Notes under the pieces: generated by a model
Seen by the model: the letters and a program-made list of their open reading frames with translations, nothing else
Databases searched by the model: none
What the model was told of the DNA's origin: nothing
Shown: one piece after another, positions 27,246-36,989 of the stretch
Layout of the letters: each line of letters opens with the position of its first letter
Position numbering within the stretch: the stretch's first letter is position 1
Translations under genes and position numbers: made by a program
NCBI RefSeq assembly: GCF_921293095.1
Contig: NC_060252.1
Location: forward strand, 81,860,866 to 81,924,865
Length of the DNA: 64,000 nt
Source of the DNA: Ischnura elegans
Lineage: Eukaryota; Arthropoda; Insecta; Odonata; Coenagrionidae
Reading direction: 5' to 3'

Positions 27246-28794
27246 TTAACTTATCTGAAAGATATTGAAGGGCAATTCACGTTTTGAAGACAGCGAATTT
27301 CCACTTTCATTAACAATAACGTCATGTATTTCTTTGCAGGTTACTTTCATGCGCTCCATTTTCTCTCATCCGAAATATTAACAATCTAAATCACCGCGTA
27401 AGGAATGCGAAATTAGAACATATTTCCCTTAACAATACACACGATCACAGAGATATTTTACTTGGAAAACGTACCTTTTTATCGTTCCGAGATATCCTTC
27501 ACTAGTGGTACTTAGTTCGGCCTCAACGCTGAAATGTCACGATATAGGGAAAAAAATCCTCGCTCTTCGCTTCCATAGCACAGGCACGCACATTCTTTCG
27601 CACTCACGAAGACAAAATGACTAATTTTCTCGGTAAAATTGTGGAAGAGAATAGTTTTCAACCAATTGGAGAGAAGCATTTGTGGAAAACCCCGTGCGAA
27701 GGGAAGCGATCCTCAACAGTGCAATAACTCTTTCATAGATCGAGGCAATAAAGCAATAAGCGGCATTTCTACAAAGGGACAGTTATGAAACGAGTACAGA
27801 ACTTCTTTAACGCCAGATAAGAATCATAACACGGTGGTTGGGTTTTCGGGTACAATAGGGATTAACGTGGTCGGCAGGGTAGTGCCCGCCGCCACTGTGC
27901 GGGCGGCGCTCCGCCACACGTGTGCCCTTTCCAGTGTCTGAGCTGATGGGAGTTATAAAAGGTCTAGAAGAGTACGGATAGCAGAATATGCAAGTGTGTA
28001 GTGTTAAGAACTGGGCTTTCCAAGAATTAATACATAATTATTTGCAGCCGCCCGCTTCCCGGGACAAGAATCTGACTTGCCGGCGCAATCGTTGAGTCCA
28101 AAGACTTATGAAGGAAATCGTAATGTGCCCTTGGAAAAATTGGAACAATAAGACTAATATGGCATGCTAAATGTATACAGAGTATATAAGAGTAGAAGAC
28201 AACTCTAATTTCGCCTCACTTTTGGCGAATTATCGTCGACTACAGCTAAGTCTGAACAAAGGTTAGCATCTAACCACCGCGTCGGGCGGTTGGACATTCA
28301 TGCACGTAACTTGATGGGAGAGGCGGGGTGGCAGATTGGGGCAGGATTTTTCAATTGATAACTAAAGTTGACACTTCATTTTATAACGTGGTGCTAAACA
28401 CTTTGTGAAGCAAAGTGAAAAACATCAAGTTTTTCTCTACATTATGCTAAGAATACGTGAAAAATAGGACATTTTAATTGTTTAAATAAAACTTATAAAT
28501 ATTATCGCTAGAATTAAAACTTTCACTACAATGGATTCTAAAAATGTCAATTTCTATTATGTAATGATTTAAATTTAGGCATTTTTAAACATAACGCAAC
28601 AGTAGAAAAAAACTTCCGTCAATTTTTTCAAAAAATGGGGAAAAAATTTTGCGATCATTTTTCATTAAATTGACAGATGTCTCCTGCTTTAAAAAAATTA
28701 GTTATAAATAAAATTATTTCAGTAATGTGGTCACTGATCATTCTATAAGTTGAAAATATATTAGTTTATTCCAAATTAAAAAGTGAAAAAAATC
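27246..28794. other. Noncoding right half of the decayed transposon
   Basis: No open frame or RNA gene is supported. A GC-rich patch near 27880-27930 contains GCCGCCACTG, the complement of the CAGTGGCGGC motif at about 25289. Because the second copy lies outside this transposon, they do not form a simple element. Confidence 0.4.
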
Positions 28795-29039
28795 ATTTTT
28801 GGCCAGCTTTTTTCGATTTCAGCCCACTGTGCGCCGGGCGGCGCAGCGATGTCAACTCACTCGTCGCTCTGCGCATTCTCGGACGACGTCCCAAGACTTC
28901 CATGAGACAAAACGTTAGACGCGTCATAGCACCAGCGGCCCCCACCACTACAACTCTCCATATAACTGCAAGGGGATGGATTGGGACGTTCTGGCCTGCG
29001 CCCCACGGCTACAAATACGAACTTCTCGCGCAATTTATT

Positions 29040-29045
29040 TTCGTG
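29040..29045. repeat. Target site duplication, left, Polinton 2
   Basis: TTCGTG precedes the element and recurs at 49056-49061. Confidence 0.93.
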
Positions 29046-29850
29046 AGTAGGGTGAAAAAAAGCGTCCTGCAGCACCTGCCATTTTTAATTACGCTCCGCC
29101 ATCTTTAATTACGCTATCACGTGACTTTTTAATCGACCGTCACTTGTTTTATTGATCGTCATTTGTTTCCCTTTCATCTTCTTTATCGTTATTCACCTAT
29201 TTCTATTTTCTCTGACATAATTTACTTTTACGCTTCTCATTTTGTTTTCTCTCGTCGTTTGTTTTACCAATAGCAAATGATTTTCGATCGTCATTTGTTT
29301 CCCTTTCATCTTCTTTATCGATATTCACCTATTTCTATTTTCTCTGACGTAATTTACTTTTACGCTTCTCATTTGTTTTCTCTCGTCGTTTGTTTTACCA
29401 ATAGCAAATGATTTTCGATCGTCATTTGTTTCCCTTTCATCTTCTTTATCGATATTCACCTATTTCTATTTTCTCTGACGTAATTTACTTTTTACGCTTC
29501 TCATTTTGTTTTCTCTCGTCGTTTGTTTTACCAATAGCAAATGATTTTCGATCGTCATTTGTTTCCCTTTCGTTTTCTTTATCGTTATTCACCTATTTCT
29601 ATTTTCTCTGACATAATTTACTTTTTACGCTTCTCATTTTGTTTTCTCTCGTCGTTTGTTTTTCCTAATATAAGATTTTCGATCGTCATCTTCTTTTCCC
29701 AAGCTGCTTCCCCCACTCCAACCCCGCCACCCTCTCCCTCCCCTTATCCGCTAGAGGTTCTGGGTTCGATAGGAAAGAGTTCGACAAATGAAAGGCAAAG
29801 AGGTGGTAGATATTTTTTATTTATTTCATGTATGCATGTTTACAAACATT
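29046..29850. repeat. Left terminal inverted repeat, Polinton 2
   Basis: It pairs with 48545-49055. The outer 130 bp match closely, and the inner part also matches (GGTTCTGGGT, TTTCATGTATGCATG/TTTACAAACA) with many changes. The left copy is about 300 bp longer because of a tandem expansion. A CACGTG box is at 29118-29123. The inner end contains AATAAA (minus strand, 29820-29825) for the MMP gene. Confidence 0.9.
29150..29690. repeat. Tandem repeat in left TIR, about 131-bp unit, four copies
   Basis: GATCGTCATTTG recurs at 29154, 29286, 29417 and 29550, with a further GATCGTCATC at 29681, giving periods of 131-133 bp. The right TIR has only one or two diverged units, so this is a one-sided expansion. 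Confidence 0.9.
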
Positions 29851-29859
29851 TTATAAATT

Positions 29860-31473
29860 TCAATTATCGATAATATTATCCATTCGGGAAACTATAGTTT
29901 TCAAGTCATTTGCTATGCTCGATAAATCTGAAGGGTAATTCTTGGGACATGGGATACCAAAGAGATTGAGATCATTTCTTCCAGCCCTCACCATAGTGTT
30001 ATTAAATTCACTGTATTCGTAAACATCTTTCTCTCTAAAAAAGTAGAGGATCCCATTAGTATGTCTAAATGCAGATTGTATACCTGTAGGTATCTGTGGC
30101 ATTAATTTCTTGTGACGAGCTTGACTCTTCGGTCTAAAAGTGCACTCATCCATTTCAACAATGAATTCCCCACTATGAAATATTAGTGTGCGGGCAGAGT
30201 ATGTATTAACAATTGCTTGAATTCTAGCGTTTCTAGGAAGGCCGGCGGATATAATATTCATAGGACGACCTTCAACTAGCTCCATTGTTGGATAATTAAC
30301 CATGTATATCAGGCCCTTGATAAATATTACAATTTCTCCACTAGGCCTGCGATAAAGAGCATCAAAACCATTGAAATCTTGCTCAGGTAAAAATGGTAAC
30401 CAATCTGTGATAAGCTGAGGGCCAACGATGTCTATTTTTTCAGTCACTTCCATATCCACATACCAAAACCATTTTTCATGAAATAAATACAGCAAATTAT
30501 TGATTATGAGTAACTGGCGTACATTATCAAGTTCACACAAAGTCGGACGGTGAGTATTATTTTTTGCAACATTCGGTTCTGCTCTGAATCTATCCTCCGG
30601 ATATTCAGGTGCTCCCTCAGCATCATCATCGTTCCCCTGAACTGGATCATCTTCCTTCTGAGGTTCCAAGGGTGGTCCATAGAGAAATTGAGCTGCTAGT
30701 ATATCATCTTCATGTAGTGTCAGACGGTAATCATAATGGTTATAATACGCAAACATCAGAGAATTCTCATAATTCGAATGTGTAATTCCTAGAGTGTGAC
30801 CAATTTCATGGAGAAGAACGGCGAGCAAACTGACTTGAAATTCAGGAAGTTCAGGATGATCCATTCCTAAGTACCACATTTCATCTTGATCGATGTGGAT
30901 TTCTAGTGGAATATCTCGACTTGATGGTAATTGTGCATGAGCTAATTTTCCACCAATCCCATCCAAAGGCGAAGAACAAAAATGTCTATTTAAATATTGT
31001 TTATGATTGTACCGTGTATTCATTATGAAGATATCCGGATGTTTAGGATCATGCTCGAACTTTAAATTAGCTGCTTGACTCCAAATTTCAAACGCTTTCC
31101 GAGCTAACTCCATGTACGTCGAGTTCACAAATCCATAATGCCATTTTATTATACCTTTATTCCATTTGTAATGGTATACAGAAAACGCAGGATCATCAAC
31201 AACTCCGCAGCGTGGTCTATTGGTTAAATTCAGAGTCATTTCATTCAATTCCCCATCTTTTGTAATGTTATAGTATTCTTGAAAAATTTCCAAAGCCTCT
31301 TTCAATTCCGTATGGTCAATGCTAGTAATTTCATTTTCGGTCACGTTCAAATATCCATACTGTCGAAGATATTCTGCTACGCAATACGTTTTATTGGTGT
31401 GGGTATTTTCACTGGATAACACCTTTTGTACAGCAAGCTCAGTTAAGAGCAAAAAGATATAGACTGCTCTCAT
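29860..31473 (-). CDS. Matrix metalloproteinase, secreted, with hemopexin domain (Polinton-borne)
   Basis: This intronless 537-aa protein has a signal peptide (1-20), an MMP pro-domain ending in the cysteine switch PRCGVVD (87-93), and a catalytic domain with the zinc site H222-E-x2-H226-x5-H232 and Met-turn M240. An acidic linker (270-300) leads to a hemopexin domain bounded by C313 and C509. No furin site separates pro-domain and catalytic domain. MMPs cut extracellular matrix; a viral copy could help spread through basement membranes, as proposed for the MMPs of some insect DNA viruses. It lies wholly inside Polinton 2, between TIR and polymerase gene, with its own TATA box and a poly(A) signal in the TIR. 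Absence of introns suggests capture through mRNA or long viral residence. Confidence 0.95.
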   Translation of the reverse strand: MRAVYIFLLLTELAVQKVLSSENTHTNKTYCVAEYLRQYGYLNVTENEITSIDHTELKEALEIFQEYYNITKDGELNEMTLNLTNRPRCGVVDDPAFSVYHYKWNKGIIKWHYGFVNSTYMELARKAFEIWSQAANLKFEHDPKHPDIFIMNTRYNHKQYLNRHFCSSPLDGIGGKLAHAQLPSSRDIPLEIHIDQDEMWYLGMDHPELPEFQVSLLAVLLHEIGHTLGITHSNYENSLMFAYYNHYDYRLTLHEDDILAAQFLYGPPLEPQKEDDPVQGNDDDAEGAPEYPEDRFRAEPNVAKNNTHRPTLCELDNVRQLLIINNLLYLFHEKWFWYVDMEVTEKIDIVGPQLITDWLPFLPEQDFNGFDALYRRPSGEIVIFIKGLIYMVNYPTMELVEGRPMNIISAGLPRNARIQAIVNTYSARTLIFHSGEFIVEMDECTFRPKSQARHKKLMPQIPTGIQSAFRHTNGILYFFREKDVYEYSEFNNTMVRAGRNDLNLFGIPCPKNYPSDLSSIANDLKTIVSRMDNIIDN

Positions 31474-31535
31474 TTCAGTGTGAAGCGTAGCACGTGAGGG
31501 AATGAAATGAGATTCACAATTTAATACGAACTGAA

Positions 31536-31542
31536 TTTATAC
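31536..31542 (-). promoter_or_regulatory. TATA box for the MMP gene
   Basis: On the minus strand this reads GTATAAA, about 65 bases before the MMP start codon and just after the polymerase stop. The MMP therefore appears to have its own promoter in the 74-bp gap. Confidence 0.55.
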
Positions 31543-31547
31543 ACTTT

Positions 31548-34500
31548 TCAACGATGAGGGAGGGGGAAGGCCTCATCATAAGTCCGTTTACGTGATTCTT
31601 CTCTTATCCTATAATCACCCCAGGCTAATGTCGTGATACCATCTCTACATATATAGCGTTTATCATCGTTTGCACTCAAGGCTACTTTATTTATTTTTAG
31701 AGTGTACATTTCATGTTTATTAGATCGTAAAATGTACATCTGTCGATACTCTACGGAATTATCGAGTAAACACTTTTCGTAATGTTCGAAATTAATAGAT
31801 TTTCGAATGACGGGCTTGGCAATACCTTTAGCCTTCTTCACTTCTTTAGCATTTTCCATACGATAGGAGTAAAGTTTGCTTCTCAAGCCGACAAAATTCG
31901 TCATAATGTCACCATTACATTCATCCTTCATCTTACCAACCACTTTTTTATTAAAATTTGAGAAACACTTGTGATCACAGGGATATGCAGATGTATCGTA
32001 CAGTTCTAAGTTTTCTTTCATGTCTTCGTATATGTCATTAGTCTCAACATCAATAATCATACCATCTGTATCCATTTGATTGAGCGATATCTTATTCCCA
32101 TACTTCACTTTAAGATGACCGTAAAAAAAATCGTACATTAGGGTTTTGCTTAGATCCAAAACTGCTTGTCCTGCATAAATTGGCTTCACCATTTTAATCG
32201 TTGACATTCTACTGTGAACAGCCACCAAATTTTCAGAAAATATAGTTCTATCTAAAAATCTCGAACTGGAGATCAATTTATTCAGTCTTTTTTCGTTACA
32301 CACCAATTCAAGGTTAATTCTTCTCCTTAAATTCTCCATCAGCTTACCAAATACACTATTTACCATAAGTTTGAAGAAATCCCTGTCAAAATCATTTTTT
32401 GCCAACTTCCGTTTTTCGGTATTAATGTTTATGTAAGGATCTAACCATCTCGATTGATCAAACTCGATCACTCGTCGAATTCTATTCAGCTTCAGACCAT
32501 ATCTAAGGGCTTGTTTTAAATTAACATAATGAATTACATATTTTTCTTTTGGCTCAAGTGTTGTCAATAATTTTCTGAATTTACCAGTAGGAGGTATTTT
32601 ATTTTCTGGACAAAATGGAAGATCCGAGTGAGTTTCATGTATATTATCGGGATAATCTAAATCAACCTCGAGAAAATATCCTTTAGGATTGTCATCTGAA
32701 ATATTCAAATTAAACTCTCGAATTTCCTCTTCACTAAGCCATTTAAAACTACCACGAGGAAGAGGTTGAGACATTGCCCACCCATAGAGATTGTTAGCAT
32801 CCAAATACAAAAGGTATCTATTAGGAATTGACGCATCATATTCCCTCATATATTTATTATTTGCCTTACTGTACCTCTTACAGCATTGACTAATACCTCC
32901 TCGTATTCCATTTTCTGTCATCAGCAGCATATCGTAATCAGTCATCAACTCGAGAGTCACCCCTGTATGCTTTAACATAGCATCAAACGCTAACCCCGGT
33001 GATGTATAATACCATGCAGGGTCAAGCTTATACGTTTCCATGCAAACATCCCGAAAATTTTCAAAAATATCGGATAAAATCGTAACATCTGTTTTCAGGT
33101 ATAAGTCGGAGTATTCACCGAGAGTCTGGCAATTGAATTCAAACCAAATTTTTTGAGCAAATTCATAATCGTCATCGCTTACTGTTTCTCCATTAATATG
33201 ACTATAAAATTTCTCCTTCGGTGGTAAACATTTTTCCTCTAACTTTTCCCAACTGTCAACATATTCGTATGGAAAAATTCCTTTCCTCGTAACAAGGTTC
33301 AACTTATCTCCATAAACTCGTTTTGTATGAATAAATTTCTCTCGGGGGAGATTGTCAGCTAATTTTGATAGGGTCGAAGCCATAAATCGAAAGGTATCCA
33401 CAAATCTAATGCTGAAATTGTTACCGATACTTTTGCTAAAAGATATATACTTTTCCTCAGAATTCGCTATGCAATTAATTTCTTTATTATCGTAACCTAA
33501 ATTTGGTACAATAAAATGAGCATTTAACCGCTTAGGTTATGAAAAAATACAGGGAGAAATTTGGGCATTTTAAACTTTAAATTACATTGTGAATGTAAAG
33601 CTGCTCTAAACTTTCCAGTCAAGTGACAATGATCTTGAACGCGGTCAGCACCCAATTCTTCTCCACAAAGATGACAATACTTAGCGGATTCAAATGCCTG
33701 TTTTTCTTCTTGTGTTAACGCAATCATCTGTACCGTATTTTGATACATATTTTGTACTAGTTCGGCTACCTCTTTGATCCAATTCATAAAAACTTTCGCA
33801 GCATCTCTCCCTCGATAAGAAATTGGTTCAAATTTTAGATTATTTGTACAAATTAGTAAAAAACAAAAAGACATTATTTCATGTTTTTCTATTGCACACG
33901 AATAAGAATGCTCATCATTCGAGCAACAATGTTGAACCTTCGGAAGTATTGACTCAAAATCGGCTACAACTATGGCAGGGACACGCATTGCACGACCAAC
34001 ATTTTTAAATTTCAACAATTTTTCATCATCTCCCGGCATAATTATTTTAGAAGGAGCATTTTTCATACAATCTAAACGATGTATTTCGAGTTTTTCATGC
34101 GTATGAAAATGACAGAAGCAGCGTTTGCAAACGTATATATAATTATGATTTTTCGTAATTTGTGAATGAAGCAATTTATTAAACGATTTAATCCAACAAT
34201 AATGTGATTTATTTTCTTTAACTAGATAAAGTAAATCTCTATGATCAGATAGTTCTTCATCCACAACTTTTAAAGGATACACGTTATTTTTCTCATCTAT
34301 ACCGAAAACATTAATAGAAATATTATTTTTTATTTCAAATTTACTAATATCTCTCAAAATAACCGGATATTTAATGCAATTCCAATCATACTTTGTTTCA
34401 AAATTTTTATCCTTAATATATTTTATAACTCTAGAGCATGAATATCTAGGTGCTGTTTCTGCCATGTATTTGGAATAAATCGCATATTTAAAGCAGTATA

Positions 34501-35464
34501 TATCATTATTCTTAACATTTATTACTGATTTGGTATCATAAATTCTCTTTGGGAGTTCGATGAAAGTGGATCCGCCCAGAGGACGATATTTATTTATTCG
34601 TAATTCTAAACCTGAAATTTCACGTAAAGTCCACCCTGATCCCTTTGCTTGATGTTCGGATTTTTCTTTTAGTAATTTAGCAAACAGATGCTCTACAATT
34701 TCATCTACATTGTCAGTCTCAAATATTCTAACATTTTCCGTTTTAAACCATCTTTCATCCGTAAGTTCCTCTTTAGAAAAATTACACTTGACCAAAACAT
34801 TGATTTTTACCGGAGAAGATTCCAATACATATTTAATTTTCTCAATGACCAGTAACCTGATATTATTCAGAAATGTGATTAAATCACTTCCCTCATCCAA
34901 CCCACTAACCCAGTAAGTCTTTAATCTATTTTTCGCTGCCGATTGAAATTCAACCATTCCCTTTACATTTCCTGCTCCAACTTGTCGTAAAACATGTCTT
35001 CTATGAACCTCACTACTCTCATGAGAGACTTTGTTACGAAAATATGTGTAACAAATTTCACATAGTTTATCTTCTATTGTATTAGCTCCAACACTAACAT
35101 GTCTTTGGTGTACTTCACTAGCTTCATGTGTAAGTCTATCTCTAAAATAAGTGTAACAAACTTCACAAAGTTTATCTTCTATCGCATTAGTTCCAACACT
35201 ACCTTGTAAAACATGTCTTTGGTGTACCTCACTAGCTTCATGTGCAAGTCTATCTCTAAAATAAGTGTAACAAATTTCACAAAGTTTATATTCTTCCGGA
35301 TTAACTCCAACACTATTCTGTAAAACATGTCTTTGATGAACGTCACTAGCTTCATGAGCAAGTCTATCTCTAAAATAAGTGAAACAAATGTCACAAAAAG
35401 TGTCCATGTTCTCAATGAATGTTATGTACACTGATGCTTCGCAATACCTAATCTTCTTATTCAC
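31548..35464 (-). pseudogene. POLB: Protein-primed family B DNA polymerase, frame-broken
   Basis: Two long minus-strand frames cover one polymerase. 33524-35464 (646 aa) holds the zinc fingers, the ExoI segment (VVADFES) and the endonuclease-VII-like module (CHLCGEEL...DHCHLTGKFR). It ends at a TAA (33524-33526) just after HNLSG, inside ExoII. 31548-33401 (617 aa) continues from DTFRFMAS through ExoIII (YLKTDVTILSD), motif A (DANNLYGWA), motif B (NSVFGK) and motif C (MDTDGM). The two parts are in different frames with about 120 bases between them; a single-base lesion in ExoII explains this. Motif C reads DTDG rather than DTDS. The start may be the internal ATG at 35407. Without both halves in one chain it should be inactive, unless the lesion is a sequencing error. 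Confidence 0.93.
35020..35405 (-). repeat. Four-fold tandem zinc-finger coding repeat in the polymerase N-terminus
   Basis: The unit, about 90-100 bp, encodes a C-x2-C finger with the pattern CEICYTYFRDRLAHEASEVH followed by QRHV. Four copies lie in a row (near residues 24, 61, 96 and 130). The neighbouring Polinton 1 polymerase has only two such fingers, much more diverged, so the array grew recently by tandem duplication. Confidence 0.85.
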
Positions 35465-35747
35465 TGCTAGATAATAAGCTACTTACCGTTATATATAAAC
35501 CAGAGCTCCGACCAGCAGGACGTAACAAGCAGGAAACCGGGGAAAGTGTTTTCTATTTATAATATTCTCTCAAGAAAAACTTATTCCTTCTCCAAATTAT
35601 TTCTTTTATTTTAAAAAGGTTTTTTTTACAACACAGTGATGTGAATAATCTGTAATTAAAGAAAGATCAAAATTTAAGTAAATATAATTAAACACAAAAA
35701 CCTAATTTAAAAAACAAAATTAAATAATATTAAATCATAGATACCTT
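35465..35747. promoter_or_regulatory. Polymerase promoter region, minus strand
   Basis: A TATA stretch, TTTATATATAAC on the minus strand (35488-35499), lies 25-35 bases before the first polymerase ATG and about 85 before ATG 35407. The remaining bases up to the 98-aa gene are AT-rich and noncoding. Confidence 0.5.
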
Positions 35748-36044
35748 TTAATCTTCCAAGGACAAACGCTCTCCGTCCCAGGTGAGCGTGAGAGGCTCCC
35801 CCTCCCCCCGGTTCACAGCATCCACCGCTTCCCTGTTGAAAACCTTTAAGTATCTTTTAGGGAGGAAGAGCCTCCCTCGCTGACCAGCACCCTCAATCAT
35901 TGCCGAAACCCCATCCCCATACCTAGTTTCAACCACCCATAGATATGTTATGGTATATCTAAAACCTACAACAAGGTTTTCTTTTTTTAGGAAGGGAGGG
36001 AGTTCCTTGTTCACCTTCTGAATTTTCCTTCTCAAGTTCTCCAT
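35748..36044 (-). CDS. Small protein with ETRYGD...LFLPKRY core, possible ssDNA-binding-like fold
   Basis: The 98-aa product is a homolog of the C-terminal domain of the protein at 4665-5090 (shared RYGD/QYGD, LFLPK). A beta-rich small domain of this kind suits an OB-fold, which would fit a replication protein, but I cannot show it. The ATG directly follows a splice acceptor (TTTTCTTTCTAG), and a donor CA|GTAAGT lies upstream, giving a 91-nt 5' UTR intron (36045-36135). The TATA box GTATATAAG is at 36230-36237. Presence in both elements with the same promoter and intron layout makes it a genuine core gene. Confidence 0.72.
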   Translation of the reverse strand: MENLRRKIQKVNKELPPFLKKENLVVGFRYTITYLWVVETRYGDGVSAMIEGAGQRGRLFLPKRYLKVFNREAVDAVNRGEGEPLTLTWDGERLSLED

Positions 36045-36135
36045 CTAGAAAGAAAATACATGTTAAGTATTAGGGAAATAATCGTATATAACGTTAAATA
36101 TATACATGTGAGGAAGAAAACTAAGCCCCACTTAC
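36045..36135 (-). other. Predicted 91-nt 5' UTR intron
   Basis: On the minus strand it begins GTAAGTGGGG and ends TTTTCTTTCTAG immediately before the ATG. Both sites fit the consensus well. The matching gene in Polinton 1 has a predicted 159-nt intron in the same position. Confidence 0.55.
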
Positions 36136-36229
36136 TGCGTTCGGTTTTGGATACTATATATTGGATCGCCTCTGATGTACTCTACCGCCGATCGAATTGA
36201 AGTGGTGAATTTGGAGGAAGATGCGAGCT

Positions 36230-36237
36230 CTTATATA
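36230..36237 (-). promoter_or_regulatory. TATA box for the 98-aa gene
   Basis: TATATAAG on the minus strand, followed by GAGCTCGCATC. The Polinton 1 TIR promoter has similar downstream bases in a different order (GCGAGT, GCGAGCTC). Confidence 0.5.
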
Positions 36238-36385
36238 CCTAAAAGAGGGGTAATACTTTCGAATCACTTAGGGGAAATAACTGGGAGTAGGTCGTAATCA
36301 TCCAAGGAGAACTGCACTAAGTGAGAGGATGACCTTCCAGTACCGAAGCATGAAGCAAGAGGTCTGAAAATGTCCTTGAGAGCTG

Positions 36386-36783
36386 CACGTGGTATTTATC
36401 CTTTCATCATCACTGCGGTGAACCACTGAGGCGGATATGGTAATCACAAGATGAATCAGCATTCATCAAGAGTGTTGGAAATTCCCTCAAGGGACGCACG
36501 TGTGGGTAATCTTTACCAAAGCCGAAGCTTGAGAAATGTTTTTTTTCGAGTAACACGACCTCGGCACGTGCGTGTTAGATGGTCACGGGGACGTGGGTGG
36601 GGCAGCGTAGTTTCTAAGTAAGAGGCTGACCTCGGCACGTGCGTGTTAGATGGTCACGGGGACGTGGGTGGGGCAGCGTAGTTTCTAAGTAAGAGGCTGA
36701 CCTCGGCACGTGCGTGTTAGATGGTCACGGGGACGTGGGTGGGGCAGCGTAGTTTCTAAGTAAGAGGCTGACCTCGGCACGTG
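36386..36783. promoter_or_regulatory. Cluster of six CACGTG boxes
   Basis: CACGTG occurs at 36386, 36497, 36565, 36636, 36707 and 36778. Three of them sit in the 71-bp repeats. The palindrome is a bHLH E-box, and its ACGTG half also fits HIF-type sites. The cluster lies between two divergent TATA promoters, so a host-factor-responsive enhancer is plausible. Confidence 0.5.
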
Positions 36784-36785
36784 TG
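36557..36785. repeat. Tandem repeat, 71-bp unit, about 3.2 copies
   Basis: GACCTCGGCACGTG starts at 36557, 36628, 36699 and 36770, 71 bp apart, with near-perfect copies. It occupies the same place, between divergent promoters, as the 115-bp array of Polinton 1, though the sequences are unrelated. Confidence 0.92.
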
Positions 36786-36951
36786 CGCTTAATAGCGGAG
36801 GAATTAGGGGATGATGTAATACCACTTGATATTCCAGAATTCCTAAAATTTTCCCTATTTCCGGTACCAACAGGTTCACTGGGGAAAACCTAAAATGGCG
36901 CCCTCGATGGTCTTTGAACCCCTTTACCCACCCTACTTGCGACACTATCCA

Positions 36952-36963
36952 TATATATATAAA
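36952..36963 (+). promoter_or_regulatory. TATA box for the 102-aa gene
   Basis: TATATATATAAA lies about 30-38 bases before the ATG at 36990. Confidence 0.5.
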
Positions 36964-36989
36964 TCGGGCGAAAATTCATTACAAAAATC

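Larger units (their letters stand above)
25853..28831 (-). mobile_element. DNA transposon with 37-bp TIRs, decayed (2,979 bp)
   Basis: The left end starts CACAGTGGGCTGAAATCG and the right end is its inverted copy. By eye the match is perfect over 37 bp (25853-25889 and 28795-28831). A broken coding region on the minus strand lies inside. The superfamily is not certain; I saw no clean target duplication. The element abuts unremarkable DNA just left of the Polinton 2 insertion. Confidence 0.7.

Noticed and set aside
25289-27896. CAGTGGCGGC at about 25289 and GCCGCCACTG at about 27887 as ends of one transposon
   Set aside because: Only 10 bp match, the flanks do not agree, and the pair would straddle one end of the better supported 25853-28831 element.
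35475-35490. GTAAGT just after the polymerase TATA box of Polinton 2 as a leader donor
   Set aside because: It lies only a few bases after the TATA box, before the expected transcription start.
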